Origin: Pseudorhodobacter ferrugineus DSM 5888
GTDB taxonomy: Bacteria > Pseudomonadota > Alphaproteobacteria > Rhodobacterales > Rhodobacteraceae
Direction of reading: 5' to 3'
DNA: 64,000 nucleotides
Assembly (NCBI RefSeq): GCF_000420745.1
Contig: NZ_ATVN01000009.1
Location: 87,452 to 151,451 of the forward strand
Part shown: piece after piece, positions 9,563 through 18,434 of the stretch
Position numbering within the stretch: position 1 is the first letter of the stretch
Layout: the number at the start of each line of letters is the position of its first letter
Translations under genes and position numbers: made by a program
Notes under the pieces: generated by a model
What the model saw: the letters and a program-made list of their open reading frames with translations, nothing else
What the model was told of the DNA's origin: nothing
Database searches by the model: none

Positions 9563-10819
9563 ATGCAATACCCCGACCTGCCTATTCCTGATGACGGCAA
9601 GCTGGCGCAGAACATCGCCCATTTCGCCCGTGCTTTGCGCAAGGCGGGCTTGCCCATTGGACCTGCCCACACCGCAAATGCTGTACAGGCGGTGGCGGCA
9701 GTGGGTTTCACAAATCGTGCCGATTTTTACTGGGCCTTGAATGCTTGTTTCGTACGCCGCCCCGAACATCGCGTGGTGTTTCACCAAGTGTTCCGGTTGT
9801 TCTGGCGCGATCCGCGCTATCTAGAGCATATGATGTCGCTGATGTTGCCTGCGGTACGCGGCGCGCAAGATGACCAGCTTGCGACGCCGTCCCAAAAGCG
9901 CGCGGCCGAGGCGTTGTTGGATGGCGCCCAGCCCGAAATACCAGAGTTTGAGGGCGAAGAGCCTGAAACCCAAGTTGATATCGATGCGTCATATACCATG
10001 TCGGCGACCGAACGGTTGCGCCAATTGGATTTCGAACAGATGAGCCTGGCCGAGGTGGCCGAGGCCAAGCGGATGTTGGCCAAGCTGCGGCTGCCGATAA
10101 AGCCGCTTACCACCCGCCGCCATATCTCGGGCCATATTGGGCAAGGCATAGATGCCCGCGCTACCTTGCGCGCAGCGATGCGCCGAGGGGGGGAGGTCTC
10201 AAAGTTGGCCCGCAGCAAGCCCGCGCAGCGCTGGCCAAATCTGGTGGTGATTTGCGATATCTCGGGGTCTATGGCGCAATATTCACGGCTGGTTCTGCAT
10301 TTTATCCACGCGGTTGCCAATGCTCGTGGTCAAGGCTGGTCACAGGTGCACGGGTTTACCTTCGGCACCCGGCTGACCAACATTACCCGCCACCTTGCCA
10401 TGCGTGATGTTGATGCCGCCTTGGCCGCCGCTGGTGCGCAGGCGCAGGATTGGTCGGGCGGCACGCGGATCGGGGCGTGTTTGGCTGATTTCAATCGTGA
10501 CTGGTCGCGACGTGTGCTGGGGCAAGGTGCGGTAGTGCTGCTGATCACCGACGGGCTGGACCGTGATGATACGACCGTTTTGGCGCGGCAGATGGAGCGG
10601 TTGCACCTGTCGTGCCGTCGTTTGATCTGGCTTAACCCTTTGCTGCGCTGGGACGGGTTCGCGCCACGCGCGGCAGGCATTCAGGCGATGCTGCCGCATG
10701 TCGACAGCTTTCGCGCAGGCCATTCGATTGCGTCGATTGAAGAACTGGGGGTGGCAATTTCCCAGACCAATGATGGGGGTGAAAAGGCGCGGTTGTTGGC
10801 GATGATACGCGAAAAATAA
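9563..10819 (+). CDS. coxE: VWA-domain protein, CoxE-like
   Basis: A 418-residue protein of the CoxE family. The C-terminal half is a von Willebrand A domain with a MIDAS motif (VICDISGSM, about residue 230; then SGGTRIG and LLITDGLDRDD). The N-terminal half is helical and carries an acidic linker (PEFEGEEPETQVDID). It is the expected partner of the upstream MoxR-type ATPase. ATG 9563 has no convincing Shine-Dalgarno sequence; a repeat sits immediately upstream. Cytoplasmic, no signal peptide. Confidence 0.88.
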   Translation: MQYPDLPIPDDGKLAQNIAHFARALRKAGLPIGPAHTANAVQAVAAVGFTNRADFYWALNACFVRRPEHRVVFHQVFRLFWRDPRYLEHMMSLMLPAVRGAQDDQLATPSQKRAAEALLDGAQPEIPEFEGEEPETQVDIDASYTMSATERLRQLDFEQMSLAEVAEAKRMLAKLRLPIKPLTTRRHISGHIGQGIDARATLRAAMRRGGEVSKLARSKPAQRWPNLVVICDISGSMAQYSRLVLHFIHAVANARGQGWSQVHGFTFGTRLTNITRHLAMRDVDAALAAAGAQAQDWSGGTRIGACLADFNRDWSRRVLGQGAVVLLITDGLDRDDTTVLARQMERLHLSCRRLIWLNPLLRWDGFAPRAAGIQAMLPHVDSFRAGHSIASIEELGVAISQTNDGGEKARLLAMIREK

Positions 10820-10872
10820 CAGCGACCTGCCTGCGGCTTTGGGATAGGATCAGGACAAGGAGACGCAAGATT

Positions 10873-11868
10873 ATGCAGACCACATATGACGACATTCCCG
10901 AAATCGCTCTGGCTTGGCACCGGCAGGGTAAAGGTGCTGTGCTTGCGACAGTCATTGAGACGTGGGGATCTGCCCCGCGCCCTGTTGGCAGCCAATTGGC
11001 AATTGCAGGGGACGGCGCGATGATGGGATCGGTTTCGGGCGGCTGCGTCGAATCTGCTGTGGTGCATGAGGCGCTCGAGTGTCTGGCCTGTGGTGTGCCG
11101 AAACTGCTGACGTTTGGCGTGGCCGATGCCGATGCCTTTGCCGTGGGGCTTGCCTGTGGTGGCACCATTCGGGTGTTGGTGGAACCTGTCGGCGATGCTG
11201 CGGGGGCTTTCTCTCCCGTGCTTTTAAAGGGTTTGGTTACGGCAAGGGCGGTCCGTCAGCCGGTGGTGGTATTGACCCATCTGGAGACATTTGAACGCCG
11301 ATTGATGAGCGGACCCAGTGATGCGCTTTCAGACGTGGTTGCTGACCGGATGCGCAGCGATCGTTCAGGGCTGGAAGAGGATGGCTGGTTCGTCGCAGTC
11401 CATAACCCACCCTTGCGCATGGTGATAGTGGGGGCTGTGCATATTGCGCAAGCCTTGGTGCATATGGCGCGGGCGTGCGGTTATGACCCGATTCTTATTG
11501 ACCCACGCGGGGCCTTTGGATCACAAACACGGTTTCCGGGCGAAACGATAACGGAAGATTGGCCAGATGAGGCGATGGCCGCGATTGTGCCTGATGCACG
11601 CACGGCCGTGGTGACACTGACCCATGACAGCAAACTGGATGATCCGGCACTGCTGTCGTCACTCGGGACGCCGGCGTTCTATATCGGCAGCCTTGGGTCG
11701 ACCCGTACCCATGCCAAACGCGTGGAAAGACTGACCGCCAGCGGGCTGACAGCGGATCAAATCGCGCGGATCCACGCGCCCGTGGGCCTGAATATAGGGG
11801 CCAAATCGCCTGCCGAGATCGCTGTGTCGATCATGGCGCAGATCACCCAAACCTTGCGGCAACGCTGA
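10873..11868 (+). CDS. XdhC/CoxI-family molybdenum enzyme maturation protein
   Basis: A 331-residue protein with both XdhC regions: an N-terminal part (GKGAVLATVIETWGSAPRPVGSQLAI, then GSVSGGCVE) and a C-terminal Rossmann-like part (MVIVGAVHIAQALVHMARACGYDPILIDPR, YIGSLGS, HAPVGLNIGAKSPAEIAVSIMA). XdhC proteins bind molybdenum cofactor, help sulfurate it and insert it into xanthine-dehydrogenase-family enzymes. GGAG lies 10 nt upstream of ATG. The stop overlaps the next start (TGATG), so the two are probably translationally coupled. Confidence 0.9.
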   Translation: MQTTYDDIPEIALAWHRQGKGAVLATVIETWGSAPRPVGSQLAIAGDGAMMGSVSGGCVESAVVHEALECLACGVPKLLTFGVADADAFAVGLACGGTIRVLVEPVGDAAGAFSPVLLKGLVTARAVRQPVVVLTHLETFERRLMSGPSDALSDVVADRMRSDRSGLEEDGWFVAVHNPPLRMVIVGAVHIAQALVHMARACGYDPILIDPRGAFGSQTRFPGETITEDWPDEAMAAIVPDARTAVVTLTHDSKLDDPALLSSLGTPAFYIGSLGSTRTHAKRVERLTASGLTADQIARIHAPVGLNIGAKSPAEIAVSIMAQITQTLRQR

Positions 11869-12863
11869 TGGAGTTTGGAGAGGTCCCTTTGGCCCAAGCG
11901 CAAGGCGCGATCTTGGCGCATTCCGAGGCTTTGCCAAACGGCAAACGCCTGCGTAAAGGAATTGTGCTGGATGTGGACGCGCTGGGCCAATTGGCCGCCG
12001 CTGGCATTGCGCGTGTCACTGTGGCGCGGTTGGGGGCACAGGATGTGCATGAGGATGCGGCCGCCTTGGCCATTGCCAGCGCTTTGGTGCCGGATGCAGT
12101 TACGGCGGGGCTGGTGCTGCGCCCGATGGGCACGGGGCGCGTGAATATCCTTGCGGCATCGCCGGGGATTGTGCGCTTGAATGCCCGCGCTATTCATCGG
12201 ATGAACGCAACTGAACCAATGATCACCCTTGCCACGGTGCCACAATGGCAACGCGTCGAGGTGGGTGGCATGGTCGGTACAATCAAAATCATTTCCTATG
12301 CCGTGCCGCAAGACGGGCTTGCGCGGGCCTGTGCATTGGGCGCGGCTGCGATTGCGGTTTGCCCGCCTGTGCGCCGTCGTGTTGTGCTGATACAGACGGC
12401 GGTCGCGGATGAAGACGGGACCAAGGGGCACAGTGTCACGGCTGACCGTGTTGCGCGGCTGGGCGGCACGCTTGCGCCCAAGCAGGTCGTGGCGCACCGG
12501 ATGGCAGATTTGGCGGCAGCACTGAGAGCGGTGCGAGAGGCCGATCTGATCTTGATCCTGACCGGATCTGCCACGTCCGACCTGCGCGATACGGCCCCTG
12601 CGGCGTTGCGGCAGGCGGGGGGAGCGGTGGTGCATTTCGGCATGCCCGTGGACCCCGGAAATTTGCTGTTCATTGGCCGGTTAGGCCGCGTACCAGTGAT
12701 AGGCCTGCCAGGTTGCGCCAAATCGCCCGCACTAAACGGGGCGGATTGGGTGCTGGAGAGGGTGATGTGTGGTGTGCCCGTGACGGGGCGCGACATTGCG
12801 GCGATGGGGATAGGTGGATTGTTAAAGGAGATCCCCAGCAGGCCGAAGCCGCGCGAAGGGTGA
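11868..12863 (+). CDS. Molybdopterin-binding protein
   Basis: A 331-residue protein with a MoCF/MoaB-like molybdopterin-binding fold in the second half: [19 protein letters not shown], then [16 protein letters not shown] and [22 protein letters not shown]. It is typical of the stand-alone proteins that accompany xanthine-dehydrogenase-family maturation genes. Related proteins often carry an extra nucleotidyltransferase (MobA/MocA-like) domain; this one ends after PSRPKPRE and has none. It overlaps the XdhC-like gene by one base and is the last gene before a bidirectional terminator. Confidence 0.85.
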   Translation: MEFGEVPLAQAQGAILAHSEALPNGKRLRKGIVLDVDALGQLAAAGIARVTVARLGAQDVHEDAAALAIASALVPDAVTAGLVLRPMGTGRVNILAASPGIVRLNARAIHRMNATEPMITLATVPQWQRVEVGGMVGTIKIISYAVPQDGLARACALGAAAIAVCPPVRRRVVLIQTAVADEDGTKGHSVTADRVARLGGTLAPKQVVAHRMADLAAALRAVREADLILILTGSATSDLRDTAPAALRQAGGAVVHFGMPVDPGNLLFIGRLGRVPVIGLPGCAKSPALNGADWVLERVMCGVPVTGRDIAAMGIGGLLKEIPSRPKPREG

Positions 12864-12873
12864 TTTGGGACAA

Positions 12874-12902
12874 AAAAGGGGCCGCGTTTGCGACCCCTTT
12901 TG
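12874..12902. terminator. Bidirectional terminator between the Mo-maturation operon and infC
   Basis: AAAAGGGGCCGC, loop GTTT, GCGACCCCTTTT: a 12-bp stem with one mismatch, with A/T runs on both sides. It can therefore terminate both converging transcription units. Confidence 0.75.
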
Positions 12903-12922
12903 AATTTTTGAATGACGCAGGC

Positions 12923-13468
12923 TTACTTTGGCCCGATCATCATCACCATCTGGCGGCCTTCCAGCTTTGGAAAGCTTTCGAGCTTACCGGCCTCTTCGGC
13001 GATCACATCATCGGCCACACGGTTCAGCAGTTCCAAACCAAGCTGCTGGTGGGCCATTTCGCGGCCCCGAAAGCGCAGGGTCACCTTGACCTTATCGCCC
13101 TCGCCCAGAAACTTCAGCACCGACCGCATTTTGACGTCATAGTCATGCTTGTCCGTACCAGGACGGAACTTGATTTCCTTGATCTCAATAATGTGCTGCT
13201 TTTTGCGGGCTTCTGCCTCACGCTTTTGCTGCTCATACTTGAATTTGCCAAAGTCCATGATCTTGCAGACCGGCGGCTCCGCATTCGGCGAGATTTCGAC
13301 AAGGTCAAGCCCTGCCTCCTCGGCCATAGCCATGGCGCGCGCCGGCGTCACGACGCCTACGTTTTCGCCATCAGCACCGATCAAACGGATCTCGGGGCCA
13401 CGGATGCGGTCATTCACACGGGGGCCCGTTTCGCGTTGCGGCGGGGCGTTGTGGGGTCTGCGGGCTAT
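12923..13468 (-). CDS. infC: Translation initiation factor IF-3, probable AUA start
   Basis: IF-3 binds the 30S subunit, keeps subunits apart and checks the start codon. All family segments are present: [49 protein letters not shown], the lysine-rich linker and the C-domain [18 protein letters not shown]. The natural start is the AUA at 13468, giving [13 protein letters not shown] (181 residues), preceded by AGAAGGAAG about 8 nt upstream. The only longer in-frame starts add residues unlike IF-3. Non-AUG starts (AUU in E. coli) are the classic basis of IF-3 autoregulation, since IF-3 rejects them. Confidence 0.95.
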   Translation of the reverse strand: MARRPHNAPPQRETGPRVNDRIRGPEIRLIGADGENVGVVTPARAMAMAEEAGLDLVEISPNAEPPVCKIMDFGKFKYEQQKREAEARKKQHIIEIKEIKFRPGTDKHDYDVKMRSVLKFLGEGDKVKVTLRFRGREMAHQQLGLELLNRVADDVIAEEAGKLESFPKLEGRQMVMMIGPK

Positions 13469-13678
13469 GGTTTGCTTCCTTCTTTCATTGATATCGATGC
13501 AAGGGTATTCCCCCCCTACGCAGTGCAAAATAGACCCGTCGCACAGGTTGTTCAACACCTTTCGGTGGAAACATGCCTTTACCTGTGCTGCTGTGCAGCA
13601 AACTCTTTCCAATTCACTACGTTTCTGTCATGTAACCGCCGCAACCGTCACTGTGAGACGGGCAATGGGAGATTAAAG

Positions 13679-14347
13679 ATGAATAAAAGTGTGATTTTGG
13701 GCGCCGCCGTAATAGTGGCTGCAGGTCTTGGCTATTACCAGTTCAGCTATGTACCAGCACAGCAAGCGGCACAAGAAGCCACAATGAAGGCTGGAGAAGA
13801 AGCAAAAGCGGCTGAAGCTGCGGCTGCTGAAGCTGCTGCAAAAGCTGCCGAAGAAATGAAAGCTGCTGAAGAAGCCGCGACTAAAGTAGCTGAAGAGGCT
13901 GCTGCGAAAGCCGCAGAAGAGCTGAAAGCCGCTGAGGAAGCTGCCAAAAAGGCCGCTGACGAAGCTGCAATGACTGCCGAAGAAAAGGCTGCTGCGATTG
14001 CAGAAGAAGCCAAAGCTGCGGAAGAAGCGGCGATGAAGGCTGCTGAAGAAGCTGCAGCTAAAGTGGCCGAAGAGGCAAAAGCAGCCGCTGACGCTGCCGA
14101 AAAAGCTGCTGCTGATGCTGCGGCTACAGCTGCTGATACAGCAACAGCTGCTGCTGATGCGATGGACCCGAGCAAGCTGCTTGATGCTGCAAACTTTGAC
14201 GCTGCAAAAGTGGGCGCGATGATTGATGGGTCTTCCTTGGATGATGCCACCAAGGCAACATTGAAGTCGGCTGTTGATACGGCTGCTGGCAACCCTCTTT
14301 TGCTGCAAGGTGTGTTGGATCAAGTGAAAGCGGCAATGGGTCTTTGA
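13679..14347 (+). CDS. Alanine/glutamate-rich coiled-coil protein with N-terminal membrane anchor
   Basis: A 222-residue protein. Residues 1-20 ([20 protein letters not shown]) form one membrane anchor or uncleaved signal. Residues ~30-155 are a long repeat of A, E and K (AAEEAAxKAAEE-like), expected to form an extended helix or coiled coil as in TolA. Residues ~160-222 are a small separate domain ([20 protein letters not shown] ... [15 protein letters not shown]). Codons GCT, GCA and GAA dominate, unlike its neighbours. Start ATG 13679 has GGGAGA upstream. The protein probably spans periplasm or envelope; function unknown. Confidence 0.8.
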   Translation: MNKSVILGAAVIVAAGLGYYQFSYVPAQQAAQEATMKAGEEAKAAEAAAAEAAAKAAEEMKAAEEAATKVAEEAAAKAAEELKAAEEAAKKAADEAAMTAEEKAAAIAEEAKAAEEAAMKAAEEAAAKVAEEAKAAADAAEKAAADAAATAADTATAAADAMDPSKLLDAANFDAAKVGAMIDGSSLDDATKATLKSAVDTAAGNPLLLQGVLDQVKAAMGL

Positions 14348-14371
14348 TCTGCTTTGCTTTAAAATAATTAA

Positions 14372-14399
14372 GCCGCGCAATAGTTTGCGCGGCTTTTTT
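14372..14399 (+). terminator. Intrinsic terminator
   Basis: Perfect 9-bp stem GCCGCGCAA / TTGCGCGGC with loop TAGT, followed by TTTTTT, directly after the coiled-coil gene. It faces the 3' end of the ferredoxin-NADP reductase gene and could serve as a weaker stop for it. Confidence 0.92.
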
Positions 14400-14422
14400 A
14401 ATGTTTAGATTTAAGATGTTAG

Positions 14423-15259
14423 TTAAATTCCATCACCGACAAACGCCTTTTCAACCACATATTCCAGCGGCTCTGAATTGGCCCCTTCGCGCAGGCCAAA
14501 CCCTTCCAGCACCGCCTTGACATCGACGTTGAACGCCAGCGACCCGCACACCATGGCGCGGTCTTCGGCAGGATTCATCCGTGGCAAATCAAGGTCGTCG
14601 AACACTTTGCCCGATGTCAGGTTGTCGGTAATCCGGCCCATCTGCGCTGTTTCTTCGCGCGTGGTTGTGGGGTAATAGCGCAGCTTGCCTGCGACCATCT
14701 CGCCGATCAGCTCGTCATTGTGCAGTTCCTCGACCAGTTGGCGGCCATATTCAAGCTCATCCGCCGTGCGGCAGGTGTGCATCATGATGACTTGGTCATA
14801 TTTTTCATAGGTTTCGGGGTCGCGCATCAGGCTGGCAAAGGGGGCAAGGCCCGTGCCCGTTGCCAAGAACCATACCCGTTTTCCCGGCAATAGCGCGTCA
14901 TGCACCAGCGTTCCCACGGGCTTGGGGCGCAAGATAATCTCATCGCCCACCTTGATATGTTGCAACTTGCTGGTCAGTGGACCATCCGGCACCTTGATCG
15001 AATAAAACTCCAGCTCCTCATCCCAATTTGGCGAGGCGATGGAATAGGCGCGCAGCAAGGGTTTGCCGTTGTCGCCCATCAACCCGATCATCACAAATTC
15101 CCCCGACCGGAAGCGCAAGCTTTGCGGCCGTGTCACGCGGAACGAAAACAGGTTGTCGGTCCAATGTTTAACGGACGTTACGATCTGCGCATCGGGCAAA
15201 TGCGGCTTGGCGGGTTTAGGGGCTAATTCGGTCACGGTCAGGCCTTCGGTCATGTGCAA
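14423..15259 (-). CDS. fpr: Ferredoxin--NADP reductase
   Basis: A 278-residue FAD enzyme that moves electrons between NADPH and ferredoxin or flavodoxin. The FAD motif RAYSIASPNWDEELEFYSI, the pyrophosphate loop GPLTSKLQ, the NADP site FLATGTGLAPFASLMRDPE and the C-terminal EYVVEKAFVGDG are all visible. It lies 60 bp downstream of the sulfate-assimilation operon on the same strand. It could supply reduced ferredoxin to the siroheme sulfite reductase there, which has no flavoprotein subunit nearby. That pairing is an inference. Confidence 0.95.
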   Translation of the reverse strand: MHMTEGLTVTELAPKPAKPHLPDAQIVTSVKHWTDNLFSFRVTRPQSLRFRSGEFVMIGLMGDNGKPLLRAYSIASPNWDEELEFYSIKVPDGPLTSKLQHIKVGDEIILRPKPVGTLVHDALLPGKRVWFLATGTGLAPFASLMRDPETYEKYDQVIMMHTCRTADELEYGRQLVEELHNDELIGEMVAGKLRYYPTTTREETAQMGRITDNLTSGKVFDDLDLPRMNPAEDRAMVCGSLAFNVDVKAVLEGFGLREGANSEPLEYVVEKAFVGDGI

Positions 15260-15319
15260 TTCATCCGGCCTTAAACCGGTATCCTTTGTTTATCTTTGAT
15301 CTGTATCAGGGGAAAGGGA

Positions 15320-15730
15320 TTAGCTGGCCCGCAGCCGTGACTGATGGTCATGGGCCTGCCAATCGGCACGGGCCAGCCATTGATCGGCAGGTTGGCGCGC
15401 CGCAAGGTCATCGCTAATTTCCACCTCGTCAAAGCCTACACGCCGCGCCATGGCGTATTGATCGGCCAATACATGCCCGCGCGCGCGCAAGCGGCCCTTG
15501 AACCCCATCATTCGCAAGCGCCGCGCAAGGGTAAAGCCGCGCCCATCGGCAAAGCTGGGAAAGTCGATGCGGATCAGGCGCAGGTCATCCAGATAGGGCG
15601 CAAGGGCTGTGGGATCGTCGGTGTTGGCAAGGTCAATGGCGCCTTCGTGAAAAGGCAGTTGCGCCAGCGAGGTGAAGGCGGGGATCGGGTTTTCAGTGTG
15701 AAAGCCTGCGTCGGTGACGATCGTGCTCAT
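15320..15730 (-). CDS. DUF934 protein of the sulfate-assimilation operon
   Basis: A 136-residue DUF934 protein, seen by LRLIRIDFPSFADGRGFTLARRLR and GFKGRLRARGHVLADQYAMARRVGFDEVEI. DUF934 genes are almost always next to sulfite reductase and APS reductase genes in proteobacteria; the biochemical role is unproven. Its ATG overlaps the cysH stop by 4 nt (ATGA), so it is coupled to cysH. It is the last gene of the overlapping operon. Confidence 0.9.
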   Translation of the reverse strand: MSTIVTDAGFHTENPIPAFTSLAQLPFHEGAIDLANTDDPTALAPYLDDLRLIRIDFPSFADGRGFTLARRLRMMGFKGRLRARGHVLADQYAMARRVGFDEVEISDDLAARQPADQWLARADWQAHDHQSRLRAS

Positions 15731-16476
15731 GCTGCGTCCTTTGCTGATTTTCGGACCATTTTACCGTTGATAAAATGGATCCCACATTCGGTTTTTGTCG
15801 TGTTACGCCAACGTCCTGCACGTGGATCTTCGCCCTGTTTGACGGGGCTGGTACACGGCGCGCAGCCAATGCTGGGATAGCCTTGGGCCACAAGCGGGTG
15901 GCGCGGCAGACGGTTGTTGATGATGTAGTCTTGCAAGTCCTCGGGCGACCAATGGGCCAAAGGGTTGATTTTCAGCCGTGCATCGCCATCCGCCTCAAAG
16001 AATTCAACATCCGCGCGGGTGCCGGATTGATAGCGTTTACGACCGGTGATCCAAGCGTCAAAACCTGACAGGGCGGATTCCAGCACTGCAGTTTTGCGGA
16101 AGGCGCAGCATGCGTCAGTGTTCGATTTGTGTAAATTACCTTGCGGATCTTGCGCTAAAATCTGGTCGGGAGTGACAGATAATGTTCGAATTTCAGTTAG
16201 ATAAAGCTTCTCGGCCAGTGTCTTTTGATAGGCCAACGTCTCGGGGAACAGCATTTGTGTGTCGATAAAGAGCACAGGCGTATGCGGTGACACCACCGAG
16301 AGCAAATGCAACAACACCACCGATTCCGCGCCAAAGCTGGACACAAGCGCCACGCGACCAACATCACGGTCGCGCAAAGCATGTTCCAAAACCGCCGTTG
16401 CTCCATGGTACTTGTAGCGGGCATTCAGCCCAGCCACGCGAGTTTCCACAGGACCAAAACGCCCATCAAGCGGCAT
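15727..16476 (-). CDS. cysH: Phosphoadenylyl/adenylyl-sulfate reductase
   Basis: A 249-residue reductase that makes sulfite from APS or PAPS. The PP-loop SSFGAESVVLLHL, the Cys pair in DACCAFRKT, the substrate motif GRKRYQSGTRADVEFFE and a second pair in GCAPCTSPV are present. The CC...CxxC set indicates the [4Fe-4S]-containing, APS-preferring type. The enzyme-like start is ATG 16476 (MPLDGRFGP), overlapping cysI by 11 nt; a longer in-frame extension is only cysI read in another frame. Confidence 0.93.
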   Translation of the reverse strand: MPLDGRFGPVETRVAGLNARYKYHGATAVLEHALRDRDVGRVALVSSFGAESVVLLHLLSVVSPHTPVLFIDTQMLFPETLAYQKTLAEKLYLTEIRTLSVTPDQILAQDPQGNLHKSNTDACCAFRKTAVLESALSGFDAWITGRKRYQSGTRADVEFFEADGDARLKINPLAHWSPEDLQDYIINNRLPRHPLVAQGYPSIGCAPCTSPVKQGEDPRAGRWRNTTKTECGIHFINGKMVRKSAKDAA

Positions 16477-18136
16477 CGCGTTTTGCCTCGTCGGGGTAAA
16501 GGGCCGCTTTGAACGGGCCAAGGCCAAGACGACGGTAGGCCTGCAAGAACGTCTCGGCAGGGTCCGTGCGCTTTTCGAGATAGGCCGCGATAATGCGTTC
16601 AATCGCAGGCACGATTTCACCGTAGGCAAAGCCGGGGCCAGCGCGTTCGCCAATGACTGCGGTTTCCGAGCCATCGCCGCCAAGGGTGATTTGGTAGTTT
16701 TCTACGCCTGCGCGGTCCAATCCCAATATCCCGATATGGCCGACATGGTGATGCCCGCACGCATTGATGCAACCCGAGATTTTGATTTTCAGCGGACCAA
16801 TGTCATGTTCCAGCTTCAGTTCATCAAAACGCGTGGCGATGTCTTGGGCCACAGGGATCGACCGCGCGGTTGCAAGCGCGCAATAATCCATGCCGGGGCA
16901 AGCGATGATATCGGAAATCAGGCCGACATTTGCGGTTTCCAACCCCGAACCACGCAAAGCGGCGTGCAGGTTGGGCAGGTCCGACAGATGAACATGCGGC
17001 AGGATGACGTTTTGTTCGTGGCTGATACGGATCTCATTATGGCCGAAACGCTCGGCCAGATCGGCGATCAGGCGCATTTGGGCGGATGTGGCATCGCCCG
17101 GGGTCGCCCCGTGCTTTTTCAAACTAATGGTGACAATGCGGTAATCGGGGTTTTTATGTGCCGCAATGTTGGTGTCGGCCCAAGAGCGAAACAGCGGGTC
17201 CGCCTTGTAAAACGCGGTAAAGGCGCTGGTGTCGGCCTTGCGCAAATCGGGTGTCGAAAAGGCCGCGGTAATTTGTGCCAAAAGGACTTGATCATTGCCA
17301 CCAAACAGCGGGCGCAATTCGGCAAAACGCGCTTCGATCAGACGAGAAAGCTCTTCTTTTCCAGTTTCATGCAGGGTGATCTTGATGCGGGCTTTGTACT
17401 TGTTATCGCGGCGGCCCAGCATGTTGTAGACGGACAAAACCGCTTCGACATAGGGCAGCAAATCGGCTTTGGGCAGGAACTTCCGCACTGTGGCGCCGAC
17501 AAATGGTGTACGGCCAAGGCCTCCGCCAACGATCACTTCAAACCCCGGCTCACCCGCCGCATTGCGCACCATGCGCAACCCGATGTCATGCGCGCGGGTC
17601 ACGGCACGATCGGTGCAAGACCCCGTGATCGCGATTTTGAACTTGCGGGGCAGGAACTGAAATTCCGGATGATCCGTGGACCATTGACGCAGCAGTTCTG
17701 CGATGGGGCGGGGGTCTTCAATCTCATCCGCCGCAGCCCCAGCGAAATGGTCAGCGGTGACGTTGCGGATGGTGTTGCCGCTGGTCTGAATGGCGTGCAT
17801 CCCGACATCGGCCAGATCGGACAGGATCGCCGGAATATCGGTCAGCTTGGGCCAGTTGAACTGAATGTTCTGGCGCGTGGTGAAATGGCCATAGCCCTTG
17901 TCATAGGTATCGGCAATCTGCGCCAATGTGCGCATTTGATGCGGGTTTATGGTGCCATAGGGAATGGCGACCCGCAGCATATAGGCATGCAGTTGTAAAT
18001 AGACGCCGTTCATCAGGCGAAAAGGTTTGAACTCATCCTCGGTCAGCGCACCCGACAGGCGGCGGTCGACTTGGGCTGCGAATTGGGCAGTGCGGGCGCG
18101 CACGAAGCTGTCGTCGAAATCGGTGTAATTATACAT
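16466..18136 (-). CDS. cysI: Assimilatory sulfite reductase hemoprotein subunit
   Basis: A 556-residue nitrite/sulfite reductase of the siroheme-[4Fe-4S] family, reducing sulfite to sulfide. The ferredoxin-like halves (MRTLAQIADTYDKGYGHFTTRQNIQFNW) are followed by cluster cysteines in ACPGMDYC and SGCINACGHHHVGHIGILG. The start is ATG 18136 (MYNYTDFDDSF), overlapping the DUF2849 gene by 8 nt; the longer frame upstream only covers that gene. The operon context with cysH and a uroporphyrinogen methyltransferase points to sulfite rather than nitrite. Confidence 0.92.
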   Translation of the reverse strand: MYNYTDFDDSFVRARTAQFAAQVDRRLSGALTEDEFKPFRLMNGVYLQLHAYMLRVAIPYGTINPHQMRTLAQIADTYDKGYGHFTTRQNIQFNWPKLTDIPAILSDLADVGMHAIQTSGNTIRNVTADHFAGAAADEIEDPRPIAELLRQWSTDHPEFQFLPRKFKIAITGSCTDRAVTRAHDIGLRMVRNAAGEPGFEVIVGGGLGRTPFVGATVRKFLPKADLLPYVEAVLSVYNMLGRRDNKYKARIKITLHETGKEELSRLIEARFAELRPLFGGNDQVLLAQITAAFSTPDLRKADTSAFTAFYKADPLFRSWADTNIAAHKNPDYRIVTISLKKHGATPGDATSAQMRLIADLAERFGHNEIRISHEQNVILPHVHLSDLPNLHAALRGSGLETANVGLISDIIACPGMDYCALATARSIPVAQDIATRFDELKLEHDIGPLKIKISGCINACGHHHVGHIGILGLDRAGVENYQITLGGDGSETAVIGERAGPGFAYGEIVPAIERIIAAYLEKRTDPAETFLQAYRRLGLGPFKAALYPDEAKRDAA

Positions 18137-18434
18137 GGGTCTGCTCTGCCTGCTTGCCGTGGGGGTAATTGGATGGGCCGCGGGTGCGGAATGCTTCGCG
18201 GAAATGGACAGGTTCGGGGCCATTGGTGCCGCGCCGTGCGTCGGCCAAATAGGCACCGACGGCATTTTTGGCGCGCTGCCCATCCAGCAATCGCAGCTGG
18301 GCATGGGCCTCATTCTCGATCAGCTCGGCTTGCGCGTGGAGGGGCGACCATTGGTCGTCAGCGGTTAGATAGATCACATCGCCAGACCGCATGTCATTGG
18401 CGGTGACAACTTTAGGGGAAAATGCGCGGCTCAT
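18129..18434 (-). CDS. DUF2849 protein
   Basis: A 101-residue protein with the family start FSPKVVTANDMRSGDVIYLT. DUF2849 genes sit between the siroheme methyltransferase and sulfite reductase genes in many alphaproteobacteria. The role is unknown, possibly in siroheme handling or enzyme assembly. ATGA overlap with the upstream cobA-like gene and 8-nt overlap with cysI show tight translational coupling. Confidence 0.9.
   Translation of the reverse strand: MSRAFSPKVVTANDMRSGDVIYLTADDQWSPLHAQAELIENEAHAQLRLLDGQRAKNAVGAYLADARRGTNGPEPVHFREAFRTRGPSNYPHGKQAEQTHV

Noticed and set aside
12713..13678. Long in-frame extension upstream of the coiled-coil gene
   Set aside because: It runs antisense through infC and the terminator. 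The real start is ATG 13679 with its own ribosome-binding site and membrane anchor.
16691..17998. 435-codon open frame opposite cysI
   Set aside because: cysI has clear catalytic motifs on the other strand; the antisense product has no recognisable domain.
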